From assembly GCA_034670405.1 (NCBI GenBank), contig JAXDDX010000054.1, positions 2,487,001-2,551,000 on the forward strand: DNA of 64,000 nt. Reading direction: 5' to 3'. Each line of letters opens with the position of its first letter. Positions within the stretch are counted from its first letter, which is position 1. This DNA is from Hoplostethus atlanticus. Taxonomy: Eukaryota > Chordata > Actinopteri > Trachichthyiformes > Trachichthyidae. The position numbers and the translations under genes are program-made. The notes under the pieces are model-generated. The model was not told the DNA's origin. It ran no database searches and was given only the letters and a program-made list of their open reading frames with translations. Of this stretch, positions 25,681-39,256 are shown piece by piece.

Positions 25681-27253
25681 TCTGCCCTTGTGAGAACCAG
25701 TTGACTTTTTTGTAAACTGAAGTCATTTTGCCCAGAGATCACCTGTCAATCAAACAGTGTGTCTAGTACTGTGACGTCTTTTCCTGTGGATTTTCTGTTG
25801 ATGAAGTTTGAGTTTCTGTAGGTGGCGCTCTTTTTTTTTCTTTGCCCGTTCAAGCCGCGGTGGCCAGGAAAAGCCAGGAAAGCGATGTCCTCCACTCACC
25901 TCTCTTGGCCTGGTGCTCCTGGGAGCGGACGATGTAGAGGAATCGGGGGCTCTCGGGGCAGAAGGGCAGCAGGGCCATCTGAAGCACCGTGGGCAGAACA
26001 GTTACCCCCAGCAGGAGGGGCCATAAGTCCTCACTGCCCAGCAGCGACTCCAGACCGAGGATCTACAGAGCAGGACAGATACAACCGCATAAGATAAAGA
26101 ATAAAAAATATTAAGAAGCTCTAAAAATATGTAACTGGGAAATTGACGAATTCCCTCACTGACATTATGACACAGGGAGGTAAAGGAAAAGAGGGGGGAA
26201 GAGATGATGGAAATAGGCTGGAGGTGTAGCTACAGTGCCCTGGAATGAAACTCACCACATTTTATTGTCATTATTTTTCTTGCCCAGAGGGAATCATCTG
26301 AAAAACTTCTACTATCTGTGTACCATCAGTGTGTAATCGTACCTGTGCTATGAGAATGCCAGTGACTATAGCCAGCTGGTGCAGAGTGCCCAACGCCCCT
26401 CGCAGACTGGTGGGTGCAATCTCACCCACATACATTGGCGTCAAGCCTGATGCCAACCCTGGAGAGAGGACAAGTCAGGTGAGGGCCAGACTTTGGAGAA
26501 CCAGGTGGACAGTTCAGATGTTGTCAGGTAAATAGTCAATCACAGAAGTGCGCTAACTTGACTTTCAAATACTTTCCCGCCCCCATAAACCAAGGACAGC
26601 TAAAACAAACCATGAAAAAATGTAAAGATACTATTTGACTCTGTGTTATTGTGTTACGGGGACATACAACATTACATTTTATTACGGTTTTATTATGTTT
26701 TTATGTGTGCAAAAACCTTTAATGAAATGTCATTTACTGTATTGGATCGCATCGTTTTACGTGTCATCAGTCAGTCAGGAATGTTTGCTAACCAATCGAA
26801 AAGCCGTTAAGATACAATACACTGTGATGTGCACACCATACAATAAGTAGACCCTTTAAATATTAATAACAGTAACAGGACACTTGGTCACTTTAGGGAA
26901 ATGACTAATCAGGCCTTTGTAGGTACACTTGCATGATAGGTAGGTAATGTTTTCCTCGGACACTGGAGCAATGGATGGAGTGAACTGCCACCTAGCATGA
27001 AGAATACCCAGAATCCACTGATGCTTAAGGGAAGAGTTAAGAGGTTGCTAGAAAGCATCCTGTTGTGAGGGACTGGCTCATGTAACCCATCTGTTGTTTC
27101 TCTGAATCCTTTATAAATTATGGAAGAATATACCGTATGAGTATAAATGATGATCTGCCTTGTAGCTTGATGCTCAGCCTGAAGGAACAACGAGGAACAA
27201 CAGGGACCGCAAGTCCATGACCTTTTCCATGTTATCCGTGTCGACGTTTTGAC

Positions 27254-27284
<31 letters not shown>

Positions 27285-30200
27285 GAAGAAAACAAAGCAA
27301 CAAAGAAAATAATAAACAACAGTAGACCGCTCACCAGAGTAGGCACCGATGATGAAGCGTCCCAGGATCAACATCTCGAAGGAGCAGCTGATCTTGGACA
27401 TGCCCATCAGACCTCCGCCAATGAAGGCAAGCACGTTGTTTATGAGCATGGCTTTCCTCCTGGCAAGACACAGACAAGCATCGGGAGGTCAACTCCAAAG
27501 TCATACACATCCACACGTTACGCAGCTGATAATCAATGCTCAATACAAATATAATACAAATAATAAAATCCTCACAGGGATCCCTAATGTTTGGAGATGA
27601 ACGTGATCTAAAACTGCAACATAACAATTAAAGCAACATAATTCTTGTGATATTATGACATTAACACAGTGATGATACATTTCAGCTAATGATGATTATT
27701 TTTCATTTTTAATGTACATTAAATGTATGGAGGATAAACATTATACAAAGTCAGATATGTGGTGTCAGTTGAGGAGTTGGGCATACTGACCCCATCACTG
27801 ATATATGTCACTTATAGACGGGTTTGTATACATTATATGAATGCCCAGAGAAAAGTGGGTATACTCTGGGTGGGTATACTGGGTATAGCCTGTGCATACC
27901 CTGGACTACACCTGTATTAGCCCCATAATGAAAAGGCCTTTTACCCTCCAGAGGGCAGTGTCATACAAAAACACCTCAGTCAGTCGCCTGGTTCCCATGT
28001 GCAGTCGGTATCTGTTCCTTCTATTGAAACATTATGTTATGTTACGCAAGCTGTGTTTCCATGACACAGATAAGACGTACAAAGAGCAGATATGCAATTT
28101 CTTAACAGATACGCTCAACCAGGGAAACCCAAACATGATAGATCCATACACTGAAACACTGGGAAGACTGAGTTGGGATTGTTTCCAGTGCTGTGTAGCT
28201 CAGTGGGTAGAGCACGGCAGTAACAATGCCAGAGGTTTGATTCTCACTGGGGCCAAAAATGTAAAAAAGAAATAGCATGTAATTAAAATGACCGACATTT
28301 CAAACACTTCTTGTACTGAAAAAAAGACTGACAGCTTAATGGGGAACTTTACGGGTGCACAGGGGACTTGGGTGTCATTTAAAACAGCGGTTCTCAATCC
28401 TGGTCTTCTTGATCCAGGGCGGTTTTCTATCCTACCAGGTAGTTCATTACACTCCTCTGGCATCCCAGGTCTAAACCAGCCCCTGATTAGACGGCTGGGA
28501 TGAAGACCAGCAGGGCGGTGGTACTCCAGGACCAGGAGTGAGAACCACTGATTTTAAAGCACTTAAATTGAAACACCTTGTCCTGGCTGCACCCAAGTTG
28601 CACGCTGCCCCCACTCTCCCGACCCAGTGCAGCCAGCTCCATGAGGATCCCCTTTCAATCAGTGGGAGCTGTGGGTCCAGTTTGCATCCAAGCTCAGGTT
28701 ACAGTGGGAAACTGGGTCGACGAGTGACATCCAGGACATCCAGAGTTTCTCCCCCTGTCTGAATGACTGTGAGTGGACACAGGGATCCATCTTGGATCCC
28801 TGCAGAGGTAGAAAGGAGACCCTTGTGTATCATGAATCACAGTATTGGCCATTGCATTTTTTTTTTTTTACAATGTCCAAGCTTAAGATAGCATGGCCTG
28901 GGGTAGAATTCTGCAGAGGAAATTCATTTCCACAGTCTGTACGGTGAACACACAAGGAAATACACGTACACACTACATGCTTCACATATATACATACATC
29001 TGTACATGTCTTTCAACAGGGTAATTTGTTTGGAGCCGATAAGGCAGAGGGAACAAAACCCCTGCTAGAGCGTGCCCTTATCTGTGCCCAGATGGGAGTA
29101 GAGTGAAGAATGGGTCGAGGGGCTCAGGGTCGTGTGTTATATTAAGTACTCTGCCTATGGCTCTGTTGTTGTGGTCTGAGAGGTTGGGGGTGGGGATGAG
29201 TTTGTTCCTGTTTGGGGTTGTTAACATGGTAAAGAAGCAGGCGGAGCAATACGATACTATTAAAGTTACAATGAAATTAAAAAGCTTCATTTTCCATGTC
29301 ATAATATACACAATATAATAAAAACCTAATGAATTATAAATTTCTTATTTTATGTCAATATACCATTACTTTTACTTCCTGGAAAACAGTGTATTCTTAG
29401 TGGTTACGTCAGGACGTACCATTCCAACCAATCATATCGTTACAGATTGGAGAACAATCCCGCCCCTCCACCCCTCCCAATATAGCCAATATTAGGTTCT
29501 AGACAGCTCTGTTCCACCCAGGAGGGGTGATGTAGGAAACAGTGGCGATGACGTGACATAGCTGGTTCCCATCCACATTTCTTTAAGGATAAATTCTCCT
29601 TTTGGCATTTTTTTTGGTTTAGTTGACAGTAGAGAGAGAGATAGGAAAGACCGGGGGAGAGAGAGGGTGGATAACATGTGACACGAGTCCCCGGGATGGA
29701 TTTGAACCCCACATGGTACGTGTCTTAGCCAACTGAGCCACCAGGAAGCCCCCATCCCAGCCACATTTGAACCAACATTTGAGGCCCAGGTGTGCCCCAT
29801 ACAGAAAGTTTTCAAAGAGCACATTAGGAACGTATGAACCTTTAATTCCATTAACCAATCGGAAACACATGAAATGGAGTATCCAGGTTTCCAGAGGAAT
29901 CAGTGTGCTAGATTGTCCATACGTGTGCAAGAGCGTGTGATGTCCTGTGTTTGGTTTTTCCCTACCTGCCCAGCCACTCAGAGACGAAACCCACGCAGAA
30001 AGAGGAGAGCATGCCTCCGATGGAGAAGATGGCCACAGACAGGGACCAGAGGGAGGTGAGGGTCCCTGAGGGGATGGGCTCTCCATACCGGTGCAGCCAT
30101 GTGGCGTTGTAGTCGTCCTCGATGATCTGGGCAGAGAGGTGACAGGGCACCAGGAGAAAACACAAGACACGTTACGCAACATCCTGGGAGTGAAACAGGG

Positions 30201-31599
30201 GCAACATATGTGCTACGTTCAGATGGTCAAGATAACCTGGTTCTACTTCATTCTACTTCAACAACAGCAAATTGAATTTAAAATGGAGCTTTCCAAATAC
30301 CCAAGGGCACTGGGCAAGGGAATGAAAAATGGCAAATAGCCGAGAGAAAAGCAATTGTTTATTTACCCAAGGAAAGTTTCAGCGACACCCTGCATACAGT
30401 ACCACACATTCACACCCAGTGCAACCGCACTGTTACTGTTGGAAAGGGCTTATCAGGGCAGATAAAAGCCACCCCACCTGCCTCTGTCTGACTAAGCTCC
30501 TAATGTTCCTAATGTTCTTTTTTGAGAAAAATAAATTGACCTTTGGATTGTGCAGAGTGATAAATATAGGGTTGATAATGAAGACTAAATCAGTCCTTAT
30601 GACCTGAGAGAAATTGGCATTGCCTGAATAACAGAACAAATTGTTCAGTATGTCCATATGGTTGTGGCTGACCTCCAAGGGTCAAGGGTCAAGGTAGATT
30701 CATCACCAGACGTCAAAATACCAGTGGGGCCGTGAGGCTTGTGACGTTTCTCATGAAACAACTCACCTGACTCAGGGGAGTATTTTTGGCAATGACGTGT
30801 TTCGGTAAAGAGTACGTAGTGCACACACCCCCCTGTGTTGACATAACTAAGTACCACCACTCTCACCCATCCACCCTCTCCAGCTCCCTTTCTCTCGACT
30901 TGACTCCTGACTCCTAAAGTTTTCCTGTTTCCCTAAAACTGTTGTACACGCTTTATACTCTTTAAGTATTCCTTATGAAAGCGCCTGGAACAATATTTCA
31001 CCGTTCCCAGCATAATTCATTATGAAAGATAAAAACACATAAACATTGCATCAATTGACAGCATCACATGCCTAGGATTGATTCCCTCATCCCAGGTTAT
31101 TTACTAAACACCTTCAGCGCTACCTGACTCAGGAGGCACAGCGCGATGTTGTGATGTCAAACACACCGCCTCTTATAAAGATGAAACAAAAAGATGAGCT
31201 AAGTTGACTGGAATCACATCTGGTTAAATGTCAGTGTTTTCTCCCCACCAGCTCCTCCCACCTCGTACACCATCCACCAGCATGATCCCATTGTTTCTAA
31301 AATAGATTCAATTTGATACCATTGAAATTTCAATTTAAGGGGACAGTGCACTCGGACTAGCCTCCCCCTCCCTTTTCCTTTCCCCTTCACTCCCTCTCAT
31401 ATTGGCCCCCATTGACACGCTTTGATCAGCGAGCGATGGATGCTTTTCACTCGGCCGCTGGCGAAGAGCTACGTCAGGACAGGCAGTCTTACCTTTTGAG
31501 GTGCATTGATGACACCGATGTTGTATCCAAACTGCAGAGATCCCAGCACAGCAGTGAAGATCGAGAGAGCAAGGGTTCCAGTCACTGTCTGGGGTGGTT

Positions 31600-31665
<66 letters not shown>

Positions 31666-31774
31666 AAAGAAATGTTTTATTATTTTAAGAATGGTGATTA
31701 ATGCTGAGTATGGTCTTTGTTATGATGAAGTTTATATGGAAAACTGGGTTCTGTTTATTCATAAATACAAAGTC

Positions 31775-31829
<55 letters not shown>

Positions 31830-34212
31830 CCAACGGCACTAAAATCTACTATATATAACTGTGATCCTAATGTGATCCCATTTACGCTGCCCATGACTTC
31901 ATACTCTACTTTGTTATTGAAGTCTGAACATAAGCTTCCCTCCAGTTTCCCATCAGGCCACAGGCACCTGTCTCCACGGCGACTGACGGGAGGACGTTGG
32001 AGAGTTGGGGTCTTCCCTCCTCGTTATGTGTGTTTATGTCCAACAGAGACGTTTCAGAACCTCAGCCTTACCGGACCAGAGCCACGGGTTTGGATTAGTT
32101 ACTTATCAACAGCAGTGGGGCAGGACCGTGGCGCTAACAAGGCTGATACCAAAAACCACACAACCCAAACCGTCCAAGAATCAGCCTGACAATGTAGTTG
32201 CTCAACCAAATAGCTACTGTAGATACAGAGGGCTTGGTAACACATCGCCGTTATCGGGTGAAAACCTTTTAATGACTTTCGTGTTTTATCTTAAACTGAA
32301 GGATTACATGGTTGAGGAAGTTCTGCAACCCTCAGGCTACCTTTCAAAATCTATTGGATAAACTGAACTGAAACTGTTCAGATAAAAACAAGGCTGTTTT
32401 TCTTAGTTAGTTTCTTAGATCCACAGTTTTCCCCCAATAACAACGATATGACACAATTTAAAGAGGGAAACAGCAGTCCATACAGCTAGTTTATGCTTCT
32501 GCTGCTGCCACAATTCTCTTTTGTGTTTCCTGTGTATCTTTGTTGTGTACTATATTAAAAAAAATGTAAAAGTGTTAAGTTAAGTTTTATATTAAGTTTA
32601 TATCTGGGCAACGTGCAAAATTGGTGGTTCAGTACTGTAATGTAATTGATTCTACTCTATACTATTCTATTTTATTGTGCATGCTTCCAGTGATACAAAG
32701 GATATGGTTTACTACAAAATAAAAGCCTACCTGCTGTGTCATGCAGCAAGGTTTGAGTTTGTCTTTGTCTTTAAATGTCTTTAACACTTTGACCTTGCCG
32801 TGTTGAGTTTCCAGATAAGTACTGTTTAGTATTCACAAACCAAAACAGAAGGGTAAGTGTTTGGGTGTGTTGTGTGTGTTGTGTGTGTGTGTTGTGTGTG
32901 TGCGCACGTGTCCTTGCTCCAGAAAAGGTAGAATACCAGAGGTGCAGCCAGTTACACCTCACAGACTAGAGGGTCCTGCAGCATTTCATTAAAAATGGTC
33001 TCTTATAGTTACACAGTTACATGCAGTTAATTTACTTCATTCATCTTGAAGCTGCAGCTGCTTTCCACTCTTTCAGCGCTGATGCTGCTGTGCATCTAGT
33101 TTGGCTTAAATGTGACTCTGGGAGCTTCAAATGTAAAGCCGCCTTAAAACACAAATCACGTGTTTCTCTCATCATCTTCTGCAGTTTGATCGATATTTGT
33201 GAATATGAACAATTTTCTGCTGAGATTCAGTAACCAAGACTTAATGTGATGTCTTCGGCAGATTGTTATCTGGCACCGACCCCTTGATACTAAAAGGGAG
33301 TCCTGCTTTGTGGACTCAGAGAATGTTTCTTTTTTTGCTTCGTTTCCACACCAATGGGATTTGTTTTACAGTGATGCTAACATTTCTAAACTAGTAAACC
33401 CACATCACCCATGGCGTCCACAGTCAGTCTCCTCCCCCTGTCTCCTGTTTATTGTCAATTTAGCGGCTTCAGTATTTCTATCTTGATGGCATCACAGATA
33501 AAGAGTCTGGTCTCTCTTGTTTCAAGCTCGGGACGAGACTGCATTATGTTCTAAACTGTCCTCCATCATGTGAATAACATGGGAATTCTGCTTCACGGTG
33601 GATTTCAAACATGCACCAGGACAGGTGTGCATCCACCTGTGAAACCAGTCAAACTCAGTGGCCTGACAGTCTTAATATACTCCTGCTCAGACCTGACCTG
33701 TGAGCACACGTCAGCCTAGGCCAAGGTCACCTTCCACAACTAAATAAGAGGCCAACCCCCACTTTCTACTGAAACTTACACTGTAGTTGTAATATAGGCT
33801 ATTACTGAACAAATCTTTTTAAAACGAATATATCCTATGAAATTTGTCCAGCATTGGGAAAGGGAGTATGTTTGTAAACAGATAAGAAAATAAAGGAATT
33901 TGATATTCTCACCATAAATAATATAAATAATAATTTATCCGGACATTCAGTGATTTTATATGGTTTCTTTTATTTTTATTAAATGAGGTAACCGAGTTCC
34001 AAGACACCAAAGCATTTAATTTCTCTTACATTGATAAAATACTATCAATGTAAACCCGTGCGTAAAACCACTTTTGAGATTCAGGATAAACTGCGATTTT
34101 TCTTACGGGTCACACTTTGAAAGGTCGCTTTGGTGAATAAATATAAAATAAATAAATTGTGAACGCTCTTTGACATTACCTCCCCTCCGAGTTGCTGAAA
34201 CCCGGCCGGCAT
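23517..34212 (-). CDS. slc2a4: Insulin-responsive facilitative glucose transporter GLUT4
   Basis: Eleven coding exons on the minus strand: 34212-34180, 31588-31493, 30126-29966, 27459-27335, 26458-26343, 26062-25900, 25621-25434, 25208-25104, 24528-24427, 24249-24046 and 23747-23517. They sum to 507 residues (human 509), with exon lengths 33, 96, 161, 125, 116, 163, 188, 105, 102, 204 and 231. This is a twelve-helix MFS sugar transporter. It shows the N-terminal FQQ internalisation motif ([11 protein letters not shown]), an exofacial N-glycosylation site (NATW), the QLS motif of glucose-selecting class I GLUTs ([11 protein letters not shown]), [13 protein letters not shown] and PETRG. The tail [10 protein letters not shown] matches the GLUT4-specific acidic TELEY trafficking motif and excludes GLUT1-3. 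The human C-terminal dileucine is Met-Met here, followed by a Met-Asp run. GLUT4 cycles between intracellular vesicles and the muscle or fat plasma membrane. Confidence 0.97.
25651..25678. repeat. (TG)n microsatellite in slc2a4 intron
   Basis: Uninterrupted TG dinucleotides just 30 bp from an slc2a4 exon. Confidence 0.95.
27252..27284. repeat. (GAAA)n microsatellite in slc2a4 intron
   Basis: About eight GAAA units, roughly 50 bp from the 125-nt exon of slc2a4. Confidence 0.9.
28191..28262 (+). mobile_element. tRNA-derived SINE, plus orientation
   Basis: A perfect A-box (tagctcagtgg, 28196-28206) is followed at tRNA-like spacing by a B-box-like ggtttgattct (28234-28244). It is intronic in slc2a4. 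The flanks are too diverged to define target-site duplications. It could alternatively be a tRNA pseudogene. Confidence 0.6.
28385..28550. mobile_element. hAT-like MITE with inverted termini
   Basis: The left end, cagcggttctcaatcctggt, is the inverse complement (with few mismatches) of the right end, ccaggagtgagaaccactg. The 8-bp flanks atttaaaa (28377-28384) and attttaaa (28551-28558) match at 7 of 8 positions, as for an 8-bp hAT target-site duplication. The 166 bp interior is non-coding. Confidence 0.75.
29632..29755 (-). mobile_element. tRNA-derived SINE, minus orientation
   Basis: On the minus strand there is an A-box TGGCTCAGTTGG (29742-29731) and a consensus-quality B-box GGTTCAAATCC (29708-29698). 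A pyrimidine-rich tail follows (ctctctctcccccgg, then ctctctactgtcaac), the layout of a common fish SINE type. It lies in an slc2a4 intron. Confidence 0.75.
31600..31662. repeat. (CA)n microsatellite beside slc2a4 exon 2
   Basis: About 30 CA units starting 12 bp upstream (in transcript sense) of the second coding exon. A second run lies at 31781-31827. Confidence 0.95.
31781..31827. repeat. (CA)n microsatellite in slc2a4 intron 1
   Basis: About 23 CA units, 120 bp from the preceding CA array. Confidence 0.95.
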
Positions 34213-36045
34213 GACTTTGATAGCGCCAGACAGCCAGTAGCAGTCGGTGACAGATGCGTCTTTGGTGCCAAATGGAGAACCACGTGAGATCTGTGGCACT
34301 TCTGAGGAAAACTGGATGGAAAAGTAGAATCCACGTCAAATTTAATTAATCTTGTGCGTCTTCTACAGCGTGTCGTCCCTTCTTTGAAGTTTGTGTTGTG
34401 TCAGGTCAACTGGCGTAGAGTGGCACCTGCACGCCCACTTCGTGGCCAGAGGGGCGGGGGTGAGGCTGCAGACGTCCCGTGGGCTGGTCTCGAGGACCGG
34501 AGACAGAGGTCGTCCTTTGTGGCCAGAGACGCAAGCAGGAAGCTGTCTTGACCTTAACCACCATTGGCTGAAGCCAAGAGGAGAGTGTTCTCTGTACATA
34601 GGAAGACCAGCATATGATACAACACAAGATTGATCTTGATCTTCCTTTTTCTTTTATTTAGAGGATCATGGGTTGAAGCATATCAGGTGGGCCAAAAATG
34701 TGATTACCTTGTAATAAAATTCATCTGTGTTCAATAGCAAATTGAATCAACCATCCAAATAGTACATCTAATCACTCGCTGGAGCTCTTTTCTGGGCAAC
34801 AGGGAATTTTGCTGAAGGCCAGATTTGGTCTCCAGGCCTTTTTGCAGCCCTGTTGCATAATTTCCACCAGCTGTTTTGGAAACAAGAAAATCTGTAGTGT
34901 AGATGTAGTGACTCAACGAGGACCCCGCGGACAAGAATGTGGTGCATCTTACTCATGAGGCACAAGATGGTAATATGCAATTGAACAAGTTAATTCATAG
35001 ACCTGCAACTTCTTTGAGATGCATCAGGTAAAATATTAGAGGCTACATTTATGGTATTGTTGAGTCAGAGTCCCGTGCCGTGCCGTGACTCAACACTTCC
35101 CATGGACAGCAAGAAGGGGCTCGTCTTTGCCACCCTAGCTGTCATTGTCTGTCTTTTCGACAGCCATAAAATCCCTTTCTATTTTAAAACACATGCCAAA
35201 GGGGTCATGCACCATAGCTGTACACCACTAGCTCACCGCCTTCCACAAAGCCCCCCCATTACACACAAAAAGCCTAATCCTTCTCAAGGCAACAGGTGGA
35301 CCCTAAATTCAGGGCGTACCACTTGAGTTGGCAGTGTAGGGGTAGGTGGCCAGGGAGCTGGTGTGTCCTAGGCGGGGATTAAGGGGGTGTGGTGTGGGAG
35401 GGCGGCATTGGGCGGGTAAAATTAGGACTTAGCTCAATGGAAAAATTTCTTCCCTGTGTCTCTCAATAAAATCACCTCTCGCAGACACACCCCTCACGCC
35501 ACTCTCTCTCTCTCTCTCTCTGGAGTTCCCCTCCCTTGCCTTTTCCTCCCATGCCTCCCTTCATACTCTTATCTGGGATGCAGGTTGAGAAAGAGGGGTA
35601 GAACCTGACACCCCCAGCCAAAGCCAGGGCCCCAAGCACAGTCGTGTGTGACTCCAACCAAATGTAGAGAAACCTTACACCATTAGAGCCCCCACACAGC
35701 ATAGCTTAGGGGCTCATGTACGCAACCAGGGGCAGATAGTGTAGGTAATAACACATACATAAAAAGTATGACATGAACTCGTACAGAAAAAAGCACAGAT
35801 GTACAAAAACGCATTCGCACGCATAGATTCTTGAAACAAAAACTAATTTTCAGCGTGATTTCTTAGTGCAAATGTCACTTGTGTTGTCCCAAAACTGGAA
35901 ATGCCGATCACAGTGTTGCTGTTATCTGAAACTTAAGTCACGGCACCTCATGGACGCACGCGCCATGTGACTGCCCGCTATTACTCACCCAAGTGACCTG
36001 GAGAAGCATGCGATATAAATACTGTTCCTCCTTGTCATGACATGA

Positions 36046-36079
<34 letters not shown>

Positions 36080-38180
36080 TAGTTTGGGGAGGCTCAGCTG
36101 GTTTAAAATCATCTTACAGTAAAATGAGTCATGTGAGGACAGGCAGGGTGCTGCGCTGTGTGGTCACTGTCAATGTGTGACACTCAACAACATTCATACT
36201 TAACAATTGCATCTATGGAATTTCAATCCAGTTGTTTCCGGTAGAGAAATCCAGCATCCACAAGTCTTCTTCATAAGTCAGAAGTTCTTCTCTGTGGAGA
36301 GTACAGTGTAACGCTCTAGTTACCCCAGAAACTAGGCAATGTTAGGTGTGAAAAGTCAAATGTTATATGAAGAGGCCACTCAGCAATATGCCTGCACTCA
36401 TCTTGGATTGTATCCATGTCCTTGTGGAACTGCTGGATGGGAATCAAAATATATTCTTGCAGCCTCTTCCATGTTGGCTGTCCAGTCACATGACGTGCCT
36501 ACTATGAAAGGATATCAAATAACGCATTGCATCGGATTAATTCGCTTACAATACTGTGCTACAACCTCGGAAAATTTAAACTCAATCATGCAAATTCAAA
36601 AACGACCCTTCTGCAATGGTCTTATTTGACCTCACTAGCACCATTTATTATATCTATATACAGTACTAGCGGGATCAAGTTCATGGTGGACTTGTTGGCA
36701 CCATCAGCTATATTCACTCAAAGGTCAAACAGCTACCTAGCCCTAAAGTGGTACCAATGTGCTCAGAGAGATGGACGAGAACCAAAATTCAATGCATTCT
36801 CTTTGGATTTGACTTTGTCAGTTCAGGGTAAGACACCAATAGCATGGCATGGGTGCACCAACGCAGCTGCAGCCAACTGTGGTCCTGCTCTAGGTTTCTC
36901 TGCAGCTATAATCCCCAATGGTGCAGCATTTATTTTATCGGCAAGGAGTCATTTGAAGGGTGATGAGAGGTGATGTCATCCAGCTTGTTAGAGCAGATTG
37001 AATAGCATGAATGAATAGCATGTAACATGTAAAATCAATTAATTTGAATTTAAAGGGACAATCTAGTCTAAAGCACAATCTACACACAGTCCAAGGGCAG
37101 CAAGGCAGGCCTAATAGGAGGAGCCAGGTTCAAGAGCCCATGCTGGCAATCCTTCCTTGATTGACCTTGAAGAAGATACTGAATCCCTGCCAGCTCCAGG
37201 GACGCTGCTCTCTCACCTCAGTGGACAGAGGCAAGCCAAAAGGGAATGTCCCTACACTGTCGGAAATAGGGGTACAGGATCATTTCATAAAAAGATGACT
37301 GAACTATACAACATCATAGGACTAATATGTCCTATTCAATTGCTCATTGTTTATTGGGCATTTCGCAATAACTTAAATGACCGATAGGATGGTCCAATTG
37401 ATCCAATTGCTCCATAGCATTTCTATGATATAGTGATTTATTATTATTACTATTATTATTTTATAAACAGGAACTATTTTGGAGATAATGCACAGTTTTT
37501 AATGCACAGAATTGTGTGATCATAAAACCATACTACATACTATTTCAAGCTATGTCGGTATGAAATACTTTTGCACAGATACCATTTTATTGACTTCTCT
37601 CATGAATCATTTATCATAAATGAGCATTTCGACCATGATTCTTATGCTGCCTTCACGTACTCCTCGTAAGCTTATACTTAATAAAAAATTGTAAATACAA
37701 CTTGTCATATTCAACTTATTCAACTGCTTTTGGTTTGGTTGCTGCTGCAGCAGCAGAACAAAGAAAACAAAATGTGCATCAGGCTTGTAAATTATGTTTT
37801 TGTTTTTTTTTATTAGCCAAAGGTTGTTGCAGCGATGACATGTAGTTCTTACGTGAAGAGGATTGCGGGTGTTGTGTGACATTTTGCAGCTAAGGTGTAA
37901 AGATTCATATTTAAAGTAACATTTTCACAAATTAGATACTGTTCAGTAAAGAAGACACTTAATTTGTAGAAAATCTCCATCTTCGTCTTCTTGTACTGTA
38001 TTAATAGGCAGTTGACATCCTTTTAAAATTGCTTTTACCATAATTGCTGACATGGCTTTCATACTCTCCACCCCATAGACGTCACATTTCCCCCGTCGTA
38101 TTTCCGCATTTGTTGGGTCGTTCATGTGTAGCTCAGAACTAAATTACGACATTTCCGATAGCATTTGAACGCAGCACAGT
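34213..38180. other. Intergenic region between divergent slc2a4 and tp53
   Basis: About 4 kb shared upstream region. The slc2a4 5'UTR and promoter must lie in the first few hundred bases but could not be located exactly. It holds a (CT)n tract at 35503-35522 and a (GT)n tract at 36045-36081. The stretch 37600-38060 looks like a worn DNA-transposon-type repeat. No gene was recognised. The open frames at 36527-36973 and on the minus strand at 37943-38125 have no recognisable domain. Confidence 0.55.
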
Positions 38181-38227
38181 TCCGCGCCGTTCCATTTGAA
38201 ACCAACACGAGAAGGGAGCGGCTCGTG

Positions 38228-38419
38228 ATTGGAAGTTGCTGACAATGAGCTACAGAGCATGCGCCTCCCTCTGGTTTTTCGGGAATCCCCAACAACGTGC
38301 TCTTCTCCTCAAAATATTTTGGCTTTTTCCACTAGCAGTTCGCCTCCGTTGCAATTCTGACTGTACAACTTCGACAGTGACTCAGAGGTTGTTTCGGGAC
38401 AGCTGTAGCGGGAGACGAG
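38228..38419 (+). promoter_or_regulatory. tp53: tp53 promoter and noncoding exon 1
   Basis: There is an inverted CCAAT box (ATTGG, 38228-38232) and no TATA box. A plausible noncoding exon ends at the donor gacgag|gtagct (38419/38420). The coding exons start 0.8 kb downstream, and vertebrate TP53 likewise has a noncoding first exon. Confidence 0.5.
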
Positions 38420-39256
38420 GTAGCTGTTTGATGTCACCCGTGGGATTCGGTGAAGTAAAAATATGAGATTTCATTTGTCCGATAAGAAAGTTAGTGGTGG
38501 TAGGTTTGTCAAATTCCACAACGTAAAGCTAACGTAACTAAGCTAGCACTGGCGCTGGCTAATTAACTAGCTCCCTAGCTCGATAAACTGCCACCCGGGG
38601 CATTTCAGCAGAGTTGCTAATTCAGCTATTAAGATATCTCCGCCAATAAAAAATGTTTAGTGATCGAGTTAAAATGTTGAAAACGAGTTGATGGTCGGAC
38701 GTCGCAAAATTCATTCAAATGGTGTTGGCTTGCTCTGAAGAAAATGGACGGTGCACAGCAGGCTTAAATAGCATGGCTAATCTTTCCAAGATGTTTGTTT
38801 TGAGCAGCAGCTGATGATAGCTCGTCACTTCTGTTAGGTAAATTGGGCGTTAATCCAAACATCTCAATTAGTATAGGTTCTGGATTATGGTATCTATGAG
38901 GCTATGTCGTATTTAGCGATAGTTAACTTTGCTATATTAGCCTATGAGCTAATGGGGCCGATGGCCTACATTTTCCTCAAATCTGTGAACTCTCACTTCC
39001 TGTGTGACAATCTGATCTTCATTGCAAGCAGTCATGGCTAAATTTGCAACTCCTACTATTACAGTATATTTTCTTTTTAATATCAGTAAGTATGGTATTT
39101 TTATTTATTACTATTGTCTTTCTGAACCCTTTTTTTTATTTTTATTTTTGCCTTTTTTACCGAGATGGGTGCTCTTTCCCAGCTAGGACATATTGAAAAT
39201 GCATCTATCAGTCTAACTAGAGGTTCTCTTCCTCTGAAACCCCACAGCAATCCTGC

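Noticed and set aside
27360..27627. CRISPR-like or phage-like organisation in short direct repeats.
   Set aside because: All short repeats in the window are eukaryotic micro- or minisatellites; no spacer-repeat array and no prokaryotic gene is present.
36527..36973. A 148-codon plus-strand open frame between slc2a4 and tp53.
   Set aside because: No recognisable domain, no splice context, and an AT-rich composition typical of spacer; it is probably chance.
37943..38125. A 60-codon minus-strand frame starting just upstream of the tp53 promoter, looking like a divergent small gene.
   Set aside because: No domain was recognised. The surrounding 37600-38060 resembles a degraded dispersed repeat, and similar words recur near 4330 and 43550.
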